Positions 1 to 8,117 of a stretch of DNA of 9,999 nt are shown here, one piece after another. Origin of the DNA: Acidimicrobiia bacterium (GTDB taxonomy: Bacteria > Actinomycetota > Acidimicrobiia > Acidimicrobiales > Acidimicrobilacustridaceae); contig JAEMTX010000007.1 in NCBI GenBank assembly GCA_016462055.1, positions 16,681 to 26,679 of the forward strand, written 5' to 3'. Below the pieces are notes generated by a model that worked only from the letters and a program-made list of their open reading frames with translations, was not told the origin of the DNA and did not search any database. Each line of letters opens with the position of its first letter. Position 1 is the first letter of the stretch. A program made the translations under genes and the position numbers.

Positions 1-1841
1 TTCCGCCGGTTGTTCGCACCGTTACCTGGTTCCAAATCGGCGGCATGGAATTCGAAATGGGCACGCTGGTCGACGGCCTCGCCGCCATGATGCTCATCAC
101 GGTTTGCATCATTTCGTTGCTCGTGCACATTTACTCAACTGAGTATCTGCACGGCGATGTGCGCTTCACTCACTACTACGCATTCCTGTCGTTGTTCACG
201 GCGTCGATGCTCTTCTACGTCCTCAGCTCGAACACATTGCAAATGCTTGTGGGCTGGGAATTGGTGGGCGTCTGTTCATTTGGGCTGATTGGCCATTGGT
301 GGGAAGAGAAGAAAAACACCGATGCTGCGCTCAAGGCGTTCCTCACGAACCGTGTTGGCGATATCGGCCTCATCCTTGGCGTCATCATTACGTTCTTTGC
401 TGCAGGCGGAACAAGCTTCAACGTTCTCCACATCAACGAATACGCCCTGTCTCAGGGCGCGAACACCACGCTCCTTCTCGTAGGAGCGCTGTGTCTTTTC
501 GGCGGCGTCACTTCAAAATCGGGCCAATTCCCACTACACACGTGGTTACCCGACGCCATGGCCGGCCCCACGCCAGTGTCGGCGCTTATTCACGCCGCCA
601 CCATGGTTGTCGCTGGCGTGTATCTAATCGCTCGTCTCTACGCAGTCTTCTTTTCTGGCCTCGCTATCGGCAGCAGCACTTTTCATTACGTGGCATTCAT
701 TGGCGGCTTCACCACGATCGTCGGCGGACTGTTGGCCTTCGTGCAGACCGACCTGAAAAAGGTGCTGGCCTACTCAACGATCTCGCAGCTCGGTTACATG
801 GTGATGGCCCTCGGTGTTGGCGCCTGGACCGCCGGTGTGTTCCACCTCTTTACCCATGCGTTCTTCAAGGCGTGCTTGTTCCTCGGCGCTGGTTCGGTGA
901 GTCACGCGTGTCATCACACCTTCGATATGCGTGAAATGGGTGGTCTCCGCAAGAAGATGCCAGTCACGCATGCCACCTTCCTGGTTGCGACCCTCGCGCT
1001 CGCCGGTATCTTCCCGCTGGCGGGCTTCTGGTCGAAGGATGAAATTCTCGCTGGCTCTGCGAGCGGCCAAGAGAACGCGTACACGATCATGTTGATCTTC
1101 GGTCTGATCACAGCGTTCCTCACTGCCGCTTATATGGGTCGCGCCTACTGGATGACTTTCTGGGGCGATTATCGCGGCCATGCAAAGCCGCACGAATCAC
1201 CGAAGGTCATCACCGTTCCGCTCATGATCCTTGCTGGATGTGCAGTGGTGTTGGGCTTCACGAACTTTCCCAAGTCGTTCTTCGGTTTCAAACTGCCTGG
1301 GAGCCTCACCACGAGGTTCGAACATTTTGTTGAACCCACGTTTGCCTTCCCGCCGGTTCAGCACGCTGCCTTCACCCCTTGGTTGGCGATTGCGTCAACG
1401 ATTCTTGCGGCCGGTGGTTTGTTCGTCGCCTACCAGTACTACGAAAAGAACCGTGGTCCGCATGGCCTGACCTCGCGTAACAAGGTTGCCATGGCTGGTT
1501 ACACGTTCCTTGAGAACAAGTACTACCTCGACGAGCTCTACATCGGTGTTGTCGCCGGCAGCACTAAGGGCCCACTCGCTCGTGCTGCGAATTGGTTCAA
1601 TCAAAACATTCTCGATGGCATTATCAATGGCATCGGTCTTGGCGCTCGAAAGATCGCCGCAGTGGTGTACGTAGTTGCCGATCAGCTCATCATCGATGGT
1701 GCAGTAAACGGATCTGGTCAGGGTTCTGAAGGAGCAGGTCAACTGCTTCGGAAGATCCAGACCGGCAAGGTCCAGCAGTACGCCTCGATTCTCTTTGCCG
1801 GTGCGGTAGTCCTCGCCGGTGTACTCGTGTTCGTCGTCTAG
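1..1841 (+). CDS. nuoL: NADH-quinone oxidoreductase subunit L (5' end cut by window)
   Basis: Membrane subunit of respiratory complex I and the distal antiporter-like proton pump (ND5 homologue). The reading frame is open from base 3 through to the TAG at 1839-1841. The 14 codons before the ATG at 45 already read like NuoL (TVTWFQIGG), so that ATG is internal and the true start lies upstream. Judged by the distance to the conserved glutamate, about 55-60 residues are missing. Family residues visible are the TM5 glutamate in GWELVG (codon 258-260), the TM7 lysine in TSKSGQ (codon 516-518), the FPLHTWLPDAM and GPTPVSALIHAATMV signatures, and LKKVLAYSTISQLGYM. The C-terminal part (from about 1480) carries the long lateral-helix region and a last hydrophobic segment, as expected of subunit L and not of M or N. 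nuoM follows after 17 bp, so the two are surely co-transcribed. The identification is secure; only the N-terminus is absent. Confidence 0.97.
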   Translation, partial: PPVVRTVTWFQIGGMEFEMGTLVDGLAAMMLITVCIISLLVHIYSTEYLHGDVRFTHYYAFLSLFTASMLFYVLSSNTLQMLVGWELVGVCSFGLIGHWWEEKKNTDAALKAFLTNRVGDIGLILGVIITFFAAGGTSFNVLHINEYALSQGANTTLLLVGALCLFGGVTSKSGQFPLHTWLPDAMAGPTPVSALIHAATMVVAGVYLIARLYAVFFSGLAIGSSTFHYVAFIGGFTTIVGGLLAFVQTDLKKVLAYSTISQLGYMVMALGVGAWTAGVFHLFTHAFFKACLFLGAGSVSHACHHTFDMREMGGLRKKMPVTHATFLVATLALAGIFPLAGFWSKDEILAGSASGQENAYTIMLIFGLITAFLTAAYMGRAYWMTFWGDYRGHAKPHESPKVITVPLMILAGCAVVLGFTNFPKSFFGFKLPGSLTTRFEHFVEPTFAFPPVQHAAFTPWLAIASTILAAGGLFVAYQYYEKNRGPHGLTSRNKVAMAGYTFLENKYYLDELYIGVVAGSTKGPLARAANWFNQNILDGIINGIGLGARKIAAVVYVVADQLIIDGAVNGSGQGSEGAGQLLRKIQTGKVQQYASILFAGAVVLAGVLVFVV

Positions 1842-1858
1842 GAGCCCAGGACAATTCG

Positions 1859-3418
1859 ATGAAAGATTTCCTGAACAGTTGGGGTATCAGCCTGATGGTG
1901 TTCCTCCCCCTTGTGGGAGCGCTCGCCATGTTGGTCGTGCCCAAGTCCAAAGAGCAGTTCCACAAGGTTGTCGCACTCGCGGCAAGCCTTGTAGTCGGGT
2001 TCATTGGAATCCTGCTCATGACCAACTTCGACTACGACGCGAGCGGAAGCTTGCAGTTCGTTATCGATAAGGCATGGATCCCGATCATTAATAGTCGGTA
2101 CATCGTGGGCATCGACGGCATCTCGCTGCCGATGATCGCCCTCACGTTGCTCATCGTGCCGTTGTGCATCATCTATTCCTGGAATCGCTTCCCGGAGCCG
2201 AAGAATCCCAAAGCGTTCCTCATCCTCATCCTCATTCTGGAAACGGGAATGCTCGGAACGTTTGTCTCACAGGATCTCATCCTGTTCTTCGTCTTCTTCG
2301 AGGTTGTCCTTCTGCCGATGTACTTCATGATCGGCGTCTGGGGTGGCGAGAAGCGTCAGTACGCCTCGCTCAAGTTCTTCCTCTATACGTTGTTTGGTTC
2401 GGCGCTCATGATCGTCGCCTTCCTTGCGCTGTATTTCCTGTCTGACCCGATTGAAGTCGGCGGACAACTCATGCATTCGTTCGATATGCGCATCCTGCCG
2501 GAATTGGCAACAGGCATTTCAACGGGCGCCGCGCTCTGGATCTTTGGCGGCATGTTTATGGGCTTCGGTATCAAGGTGCCGATGTTCCCGTTCCACACAT
2601 GGTTGCCCGACGCGCACACCCAAGCGCCGACCGTTGGCTCGGTCATCCTTGCTGCAGTGCTCCTGAAGCTCGGAACCTACGGCTTCATCCGCATCGCCAT
2701 TCCGATCCTTCCGAGTGCTGCTGAAAAGTGGGCGCCGTTTATCGGCCTACTTGCAGTCATCGGCATTATCTACGGAGCGTTGTGTTGTTTGGCGCAGTCC
2801 GACATGAAGCGACTGATTGCGTTCTCATCGGTCTCACACATGGGTTTTGTGATGCTCGGCATCGCCACGCTGACCACCTTTGGTTTCCAAGCCGCCATCT
2901 TCGGCATGGTTGCCCACGGCCTCATCACTGGCTTGCTCTTCTTTGTGGCTGGTTCGACCAAGGATCGCTATCACACCCTCGATATTTCTCGACTCGGCGG
3001 AATGCTCAAGTCCATGCCTCATATGGGCTGGATCCTCGGCTTCTCGGTGATGGCTTCGCTCGGTCTTCCCGGTTTGGCGGGCTTCTGGGGAGAATTCCCA
3101 GCGATCTTGTCTGCCTACAACCCGGGCCTTGGTTTGAACGTTGCCTTCTTCCGTGTACTCATGGTGATCGCTGCGGTCGGCACTGTGCTGGCAGCTTCGT
3201 ACTTGCTGTGGATGTATCAGCGAGTGGGCTTCGGCGTGCCGACGAAGGAATACGAAGACGATCCGCACCTGCACGACGTCACGTTCACCGAGTGGTTGGC
3301 GTGGACGCCAATTCTCGTGCTCATCGTTGTGCTCGGCTTCATGCCCAACATTATTTTCAAGGTCACCGATGGTGCGGTTGAGCGCACAATTGCGATCGTG
3401 AACGGGCTCGGAGGCTGA
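1859..3418 (+). CDS. nuoM: NADH-quinone oxidoreductase subunit M
   Basis: Second antiporter-like proton-pumping membrane subunit of complex I (ND4 homologue), 519 aa, close to the usual length of about 500. It is hydrophobic throughout, with about 14 predicted membrane segments. Key residues expected of the family are present: the TM5 glutamate E148 in FFVFFEVVLLPMY, the TM7 lysine K239 in GIKVPMFPFHTWLPDAH, and K270 in AAVLLKLGTYG. SHMGFVMLG and the LPGLAGFWGEF motif near the end of the antiporter core are also typical. The ATG at 1859 is supported by AGGA at 1848-1851, 7 bp upstream. It lies between nuoL (17 bp before) and nuoN (4 bp after), the standard order at the end of a nuo operon. 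Nothing is broken or unusual. Confidence 0.98.
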   Translation: MKDFLNSWGISLMVFLPLVGALAMLVVPKSKEQFHKVVALAASLVVGFIGILLMTNFDYDASGSLQFVIDKAWIPIINSRYIVGIDGISLPMIALTLLIVPLCIIYSWNRFPEPKNPKAFLILILILETGMLGTFVSQDLILFFVFFEVVLLPMYFMIGVWGGEKRQYASLKFFLYTLFGSALMIVAFLALYFLSDPIEVGGQLMHSFDMRILPELATGISTGAALWIFGGMFMGFGIKVPMFPFHTWLPDAHTQAPTVGSVILAAVLLKLGTYGFIRIAIPILPSAAEKWAPFIGLLAVIGIIYGALCCLAQSDMKRLIAFSSVSHMGFVMLGIATLTTFGFQAAIFGMVAHGLITGLLFFVAGSTKDRYHTLDISRLGGMLKSMPHMGWILGFSVMASLGLPGLAGFWGEFPAILSAYNPGLGLNVAFFRVLMVIAAVGTVLAASYLLWMYQRVGFGVPTKEYEDDPHLHDVTFTEWLAWTPILVLIVVLGFMPNIIFKVTDGAVERTIAIVNGLGG

Positions 3419-3425
3419 TCCGTTG
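3410..3425 (+). promoter_or_regulatory. Ribosome binding site fixing the TTG start of nuoN
   Basis: GGAGG at 3410-3414 lies inside the last codons of nuoM, 8 bp before TTG at 3423-3425. There is no in-frame ATG near the beginning of nuoN; the first internal methionine is about residue 75, inside the conserved core. This site therefore decides the TTG start and suggests translational coupling to nuoM. Confidence 0.75.
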
Positions 3426-4934
3426 CTCGCCCAGTTGCTGACTTTCGCCTGGAACGCACCCAGCATCGACTACCACGCCCTCGCGCCCGAAATCATCGTG
3501 GCCGTGACCATCGTGGTGTTGATTCTCCTCGACGCGTTCACTGGCGAGCGCTCGCGATGGGCCTCGTCCTCGGTAGCCGGCATCGGTCTGCTGGTCGCAC
3601 TCATTCCGATCGCAACGCTTGCGTACGACGGAGTAAACCGGGTGATGTTCGGCGGCGGATTCGTCGTCGACAACTACGCGCTCATTCTGCAGGCGTTGTT
3701 CCTCGTTGCGGGTTATGTCGTGATTTTACTCTCGACGAACTACATCGCCGAAGGGGACTATTACGAGGGCGAGTACTACACCCTCCTTCTTTCTTCGATC
3801 CTCGGCATGATGGTCATGGCCTCGGCTCGTGATCTCATCAGCATCTTTATTGCCCTCGAACTCGTTTCCATCCCGGCGTACATGTTGGCGGCCTGGCGGA
3901 AGCGTGATCAGAAGAGCAACGAAGCAGGTTTGAAGTACTACCTGATGGGGGTTTTTGCTTCGGCAATTCTTCTCTACGGTATGTCCCTGATTTTTGGAAT
4001 CACCGGATCGACCTTGTTGGTCGTTATCGGCGCTGAACTTGGTTCGTATGTTTCTTCACAGCCGATTATCACGCTGGGTATCGCATTCGTTCTTATCGGT
4101 TTCGCTTTCAAGGTGTCGGCCGTGCCGTTTCACCAGTGGGCACCCGACACCTACGAAGGTTCACCCACTCCGGTCACCTCGTTCCTTGCCGTTGCTTCAA
4201 AGGCGGCCGGCTTCGTCGCCATCTTGAATGTCCTCTTCATTGGCTTCTACGAGCGCCACGACGTTTGGGAACCGCTCATGTGGGTGCTTGCTGCGCTTTC
4301 CATGACCGTGGGAAATCTCATCGCCCTTCGTCAGACCAATGTGGTGCGCATGCTGGCTTACTCGGGCATCGCTCAGGCCGGTTACATCCTTGCTCCGCTT
4401 GCCGTTGCTGGAGCCACTCTTGGGACTGGTAGCGAAGCGCTCCGGTCCATCGTGGTGTACCTGCTCATCTACGCCGGCATGAACCTTGGTGCCTTTGCCG
4501 TGGTTCTTGCGGTCTCCCGCAAGACTCGCTCCGGTGACATCAAGAGCTTTGGTGGACTGTTCTCGTATGCGCCCACGCTCACGGTGTGCATGACGATTTT
4601 TCTCTTTTCCCTCGCGGGCATTCCGCCGGCAGCGGGTTGGTTCGCGAAACTTTCAATCTTCAGTTCGTTAGCTTCGGCCGGAAGCGCATCGGGTTACGTT
4701 CTCGCTGTCATCGTTGGTCTGAACTCGGTGATCGCATTCGGTTACTACGGCCGTCTGATTCGTGTCATGTGGATGGACGAGGCTCCCGATGGCGATCGCA
4801 CGCCAATCAAAGTGCCAGCCTCACTTTCGTTCGCACTCGTCATCACGGTTGCCGTCACCCTTGTATGGGGTGTGTTCCCGGGTGCACTTACGCACTTCAC
4901 CGACCAGGTCAACCTTTTCTCATTGCTGCGCTGA
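3423..4934 (+). CDS. nuoN: NADH-quinone oxidoreductase subunit N
   Basis: Third antiporter-like proton-pumping membrane subunit of complex I (ND2 homologue), 503 aa, slightly longer than the E. coli protein but normal for this family. Motifs include the TM5 glutamate E146 in FIALELVSIPAYML, the TM7 lysine K230 in AFKVSAVPFHQWAPD, the TYEGSPTPVTSFLAVASK signature with K260, and MLAYSGIAQAGY. Near the C-terminus, FSLAGIPPAAGWFAK is typical of NuoN. Translation starts at a TTG, 4 bp after the nuoM stop and with a good GGAGG site inside nuoM. It is the last nuo gene here and completes the L-M-N series. The stop codon lies inside the first copy of a 12-bp direct repeat. Confidence 0.98.
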   Translation: MLAQLLTFAWNAPSIDYHALAPEIIVAVTIVVLILLDAFTGERSRWASSSVAGIGLLVALIPIATLAYDGVNRVMFGGGFVVDNYALILQALFLVAGYVVILLSTNYIAEGDYYEGEYYTLLLSSILGMMVMASARDLISIFIALELVSIPAYMLAAWRKRDQKSNEAGLKYYLMGVFASAILLYGMSLIFGITGSTLLVVIGAELGSYVSSQPIITLGIAFVLIGFAFKVSAVPFHQWAPDTYEGSPTPVTSFLAVASKAAGFVAILNVLFIGFYERHDVWEPLMWVLAALSMTVGNLIALRQTNVVRMLAYSGIAQAGYILAPLAVAGATLGTGSEALRSIVVYLLIYAGMNLGAFAVVLAVSRKTRSGDIKSFGGLFSYAPTLTVCMTIFLFSLAGIPPAAGWFAKLSIFSSLASAGSASGYVLAVIVGLNSVIAFGYYGRLIRVMWMDEAPDGDRTPIKVPASLSFALVITVAVTLVWGVFPGALTHFTDQVNLFSLLR

Positions 4935-4961
4935 ACCACTGAGGTTCGCGCTGCGCTGAAC
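4925..4961 (+). repeat. 12-bp direct repeat flanking the nuoN stop codon
   Basis: GCTGCGCTGAAC occurs at 4925-4936 and again at 4950-4961, 25 bp apart. The first copy contains the nuoN stop (TGA at 4932-4934) and the second ends 4 bp before the methyltransferase start at 4966. It looks like a small local duplication of the nuoN tail that lengthened the spacer. A function is not evident. Confidence 0.7.
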
Positions 4962-4965
4962 GATC

Positions 4966-6108
4966 ATGACCGACGAGTTCCAATCTCGGTTTCCGGTCGG
5001 AACAACGTTGTCATTTGCGCGGTACATGGATATTGCGCTCTATGACGAGTCAGTTGGTTTCTACGCGACCGTTGGCCGTGCTGGTCGTCGTGGTGACTTT
5101 CTGACCAGTCCCGAAGTCGGCCCCTTGTTTGGCGCGTTGATTGCTCGACGGCTCGACGAGGAATGGTTGGCACTCGGCTCTCCCGAAACATTTGTCGTTG
5201 TTGAGTTCGGAGCAGGGCCAGGAACGCTCGCTCGCTCGATTGCGTTCGCAACACCCGAGTGTGGCTCGGCTCTTCGTTACCTAATGGTGGAACGTTCCGC
5301 TGAGCAACGCGCATTGCACGCAGAGCACCTTGATGGATGGATGGGCGATCTCGACGCTGCGGGCGTCGATTCATTCGTGGGCGGCCACAACCCAGGCCCA
5401 CAGTTCGCCTCAAGCCCAATTGCACCGTACGGAATTACTGGCGTGGTTCTGGCCAACGAACTGTTGGACAACCTTGCCTTCGACATCGTTCGTCACGACG
5501 GCGCCGGGAACTTCGAGCGACTCGACGTGCACCACGCCGAAGATGGTCTTGAGTTTGTGGTTGCTCCAACTGAAGTTCCCTTGTCACTGGCCCCGGTGTT
5601 GTCATCGGCGGCGGCGGGGGAGTGGATGCCGCTTCAGGAACTTGCGGTGCAATGGCTAACGGCGGCGATCGACCGACTCGAACGCGGCGTTGTGATCGTC
5701 ATCGACTACGGCGCGACAACTGCAGAGATCGCTGCTCGATCGGAAATGGGTTGGCTTCGGACATTCGTTGGTCAAGAAAGAGCTGGGCATCCGTTGGACG
5801 CACCGGGTGGATGCGATATCACCGCTGATGTCGCTGTCGACCAACTTGGGACCGCAGTCCGACCAACGATCATCACTTCCCAACAACAGTTTCTCGAACG
5901 GTTAGGCATTGCGCAGCTCGTTGAAGAAGGTCGCAAGATCTGGACGGGAAAAGCATCGGCCCCCGACGTTGCTGCACTTCGAGCCCGCAGCCGCATCGGC
6001 GAGGCCGAGGCGTTGCTTGAGTCGGGCGGTTTGGGTGATTTTGTTGTTCTTGAATGGACCATCGGAATGACGGAGGCCCCCGAGGGGTCACCAGAGAACC
6101 TTCGGTAG
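4966..6108 (+). CDS. MidA/NDUFAF7-family SAM-dependent methyltransferase
   Basis: A 380-aa class I methyltransferase of the MidA/NDUFAF7 family (COG1565 type). Family signatures occur in order: [19 protein letters not shown] at residues 15-33, [14 protein letters not shown] at 43-56, the SAM-binding glycine loop [11 protein letters not shown] at 79-89, the acidic VER at 108-110 ending the next strand, [10 protein letters not shown] at 163-172, IDYGA at 246-250 and the [11 protein letters not shown] block at 279-289. Human NDUFAF7 dimethylates an arginine of the complex I subunit NDUFS2 (NuoD homologue), and Dictyostelium MidA is needed for complex I. The bacterial role is not established. Placement 31 bp after nuoN supports a complex I role here by inference. 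The start is the ATG at 4966. No strong Shine-Dalgarno site is seen close to it (GAGG at 4941-4944 is too far), so translation may depend on coupling. Length matches the family and the gene is intact. Confidence 0.9.
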   Translation: MTDEFQSRFPVGTTLSFARYMDIALYDESVGFYATVGRAGRRGDFLTSPEVGPLFGALIARRLDEEWLALGSPETFVVVEFGAGPGTLARSIAFATPECGSALRYLMVERSAEQRALHAEHLDGWMGDLDAAGVDSFVGGHNPGPQFASSPIAPYGITGVVLANELLDNLAFDIVRHDGAGNFERLDVHHAEDGLEFVVAPTEVPLSLAPVLSSAAAGEWMPLQELAVQWLTAAIDRLERGVVIVIDYGATTAEIAARSEMGWLRTFVGQERAGHPLDAPGGCDITADVAVDQLGTAVRPTIITSQQQFLERLGIAQLVEEGRKIWTGKASAPDVAALRARSRIGEAEALLESGGLGDFVVLEWTIGMTEAPEGSPENLR

Positions 6109-6111
6109 GAT
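6106..6111 (+). promoter_or_regulatory. Possible -10 element for acs
   Basis: TAGGAT overlaps the stop codon of the methyltransferase gene and fits an actinobacterial -10 (TAnnnT). It lies 47 bp before the acs ATG. No convincing TTGACA-like -35 is seen 16-19 bp upstream. The leader that would result contains a small inverted repeat, GGGCG at 6124-6128 with CGCCC at 6135-6139, and CCGTTTACGG at 6141-6150. A separate acs promoter is plausible but unproven. Confidence 0.3.
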
Positions 6112-6148
6112 CACCAACGCAAAGGGCGATCGTCCGCCCACCGTTTAC

Positions 6149-6161
6149 GGGGAGTGTCATG
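6149..6161 (+). promoter_or_regulatory. Ribosome binding site deciding the acs start
   Basis: GGGGAG at 6149-6154 precedes ATG at 6159-6161 by 4 bp. The same frame stays open back to an ATG at 6054 inside the methyltransferase gene. Starting at 6159 gives 652 aa beginning right at the Acs-like N-terminus, matching the usual length, so the longer start is rejected. Confidence 0.75.
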
Positions 6162-8117
6162 ACTGAACCGACGATTGAGGACTATCTCCACGAGAACCGG
6201 TTGTTTCCTCCGTCACCGGAGTTCAAGGCAAATGCGCTGACGTCCGACGATTCGCTCTATCGCGAGGCCGATGCTGATTACGAAGCATTCTGGGCGCGCC
6301 AGGCTCGCGAACTTCTCACGTGGAACTCCGATTTCACTACCACTCTTGAATGGGAACTCCCGTTTGCGAAGTGGTTCGTCGGCGGAACCCTGAACGTTTC
6401 TGAAAATTGTCTCGACCGTCACGTGGCCAATGGCCTTGGCGATCGAGTCGCCTATCACTGGGAAGGCGAACCGGGGGACACGCGAACCATTACCTATGCC
6501 GACCTTCTTGAAGAAGTGAAGAAGTTCGCCAATGTTCTTAAAGGTCTTGGACTCAAGAAGGGTGACCGCGTCGCGATTTATATGCCGATGATCCCGGAAC
6601 TCCCGGTGGCCATGCTGGCGTGCACCCGGATTGGTGTTGCTCATTCGGTTATTTTTGGTGGTTTCTCGCCCGATTCGATTATTGATCGCGTTCAAGATGG
6701 CGAATGCAAAGTCATCATCACTGCCGACGGTGGCTATCGACGCGGCACAGCCTCACTACTGAAGCCCAATGTTGACGATGCGGTGGGCTCGTGCCCATCG
6801 GTGACCGACGTTGTCGTTGTGCAACGCACCAACTCCGAGGTCACGATGGTGGAAGGTCGCGATCACTGGTACCACGATCTTATGGAATCGGCATCGGCTG
6901 ATTGCCCAGCAGAGCCGATGGATTCCGAGCAGTTGTTGTATCTGCTTTACACCTCAGGAACCACGGCCAAGCCCAAGGGCATCATGCACACCACCGGCGG
7001 TTATCTGACGCAGGTCGCGTTTACCTACAAGTACGTCTTCGATCTCAAGCCCGAAACCGATATCTATTGGTGCTCCGCTGATATTGGCTGGGTGACAGGG
7101 CACAGTTACATCGTTTACGGACCCCTTGTGAACGGTGCAACGTCGGTGCTGTATGAAGGCACTCCCGATACGCCGGGCAAAGATCGCATGTGGGACATCA
7201 TCGAGCGCTACGGCGTCACGCAGCTCTACACCGCGCCCACTGCTATTCGTACGTTCATGAAGTGGGGAGAACAAGAGCCCCAGAAACACGATCTCTCGTC
7301 GCTTCGCTTGCTGGGTTCGGTTGGTGAATCGATCAATCCAGAAGCGTGGATGTGGTACCACGAACACATCGGTTCAAGCCGTTGTCCGATCGTTGATACG
7401 TGGTGGCAGACCGAAACTGGCGGCCAAATGATTACGCCGCTTCCTGGCGTCACCACCCTCAAACCTGGCTCTGCGTGCATGGCATTGCCGGGAATTGGCG
7501 TTGAGGTTGTCGATGAAGAAGGCCACACCATTGAACATGGGGGCGGTTATCTGACTCTGACGCGTCCGTGGCCATCAATGTTGCGCGGTATCTGGGGCGA
7601 CCCTGAGCGCTACATGGACACCTATTGGAGTCGTTATCCCGGTCGTTATTTCGCTGGCGATGGCGCCAAGATCGATGAAGACGGCTATCTCTGGTTGTTG
7701 GGTCGCGTCGATGACGTCATGAATGTTTCGGGCCACCGAATTTCCACCACCGAGGTTGAAAGCGCGCTTGTCGATCACACGTCTGTCGCGGAAGCTGCTG
7801 TTGTCGGAGCGACCGACGATCTCACTGGTCAGGCCATTGTTGGTTACGTCATTGTGCGCGGGGGCGTGGTGGCCGACGATGCACTGGTTGATGAATTGCG
7901 CTCCCACGTAGCAACAAAAATCGGGCCCACTGCGCGTCCGAAGCGCGTCATCATCGTCCCCGATCTTCCGAAAACCCGAAGCGGAAAAATCATGCGCCGG
8001 CTTCTTCGCGACATCGCCGATGGCCACGAATTGGGTGACACCACAACCTTGGCTGACCCATCCGTTGTCGACGCCATTCGCGAAAGCGCGTTGCACGGTC
8101 CTGGTAGTGGAGTGTGA
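6159..8117 (+). CDS. acs: Acetyl-CoA synthetase (AMP-forming)
   Basis: Activates acetate to acetyl-CoA through an acetyl-adenylate, using ATP and CoA, in the cytoplasm. The protein is 652 aa, the same length as E. coli Acs. Visible features are the Acs N-terminal block with [17 protein letters not shown] at 73-89, [13 protein letters not shown] at 166-178, GGYRRG at 191-196, the ANL-family P-loop [10 protein letters not shown] at 265-274, [11 protein letters not shown] at 412-422, the hinge region [16 protein letters not shown] at 515-530, and the C-terminal [11 protein letters not shown] with the adenylation lysine K610. That lysine is the residue silenced by acetylation in Salmonella Acs (K609). 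The DTWWQTE motif indicates acetate over propionate specificity, because PrpE enzymes differ there. The P-loop has Ala270 where many homologues have Gly. The gene follows the methyltransferase by 50 bp and overlaps the next gene by 4 bp. No Acs-specific acetyltransferase or deacetylase is adjacent. Confidence 0.96.
   Translation: MTEPTIEDYLHENRLFPPSPEFKANALTSDDSLYREADADYEAFWARQARELLTWNSDFTTTLEWELPFAKWFVGGTLNVSENCLDRHVANGLGDRVAYHWEGEPGDTRTITYADLLEEVKKFANVLKGLGLKKGDRVAIYMPMIPELPVAMLACTRIGVAHSVIFGGFSPDSIIDRVQDGECKVIITADGGYRRGTASLLKPNVDDAVGSCPSVTDVVVVQRTNSEVTMVEGRDHWYHDLMESASADCPAEPMDSEQLLYLLYTSGTTAKPKGIMHTTGGYLTQVAFTYKYVFDLKPETDIYWCSADIGWVTGHSYIVYGPLVNGATSVLYEGTPDTPGKDRMWDIIERYGVTQLYTAPTAIRTFMKWGEQEPQKHDLSSLRLLGSVGESINPEAWMWYHEHIGSSRCPIVDTWWQTETGGQMITPLPGVTTLKPGSACMALPGIGVEVVDEEGHTIEHGGGYLTLTRPWPSMLRGIWGDPERYMDTYWSRYPGRYFAGDGAKIDEDGYLWLLGRVDDVMNVSGHRISTTEVESALVDHTSVAEAAVVGATDDLTGQAIVGYVIVRGGVVADDALVDELRSHVATKIGPTARPKRVIIVPDLPKTRSGKIMRRLLRDIADGHELGDTTTLADPSVVDAIRESALHGPGSGV

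Noticed and set aside
296..934. Long plus-strand reading frame in another frame within nuoL
   Set aside because: It is arginine-, histidine- and serine-rich, matches no family I recognise, and lies wholly inside the certain nuoL gene.
2834..3466. 210-codon antisense reading frame across nuoM and nuoN
   Set aside because: Composition is that of a shadow frame (rich in H, E, R and Q), with no recognisable motif and no convincing ribosome site. The sense strand is a clear gene.
4964..5425. 153-codon antisense reading frame opposite the methyltransferase
   Set aside because: Arginine-rich shadow of a GC-rich gene with no family resemblance.
6054..6158. In-frame N-terminal extension of acs starting inside the methyltransferase gene
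   Set aside because: The extension is not Acs-like. A good ribosome site stands directly before the ATG at 6159, which gives the family's usual 652 aa.
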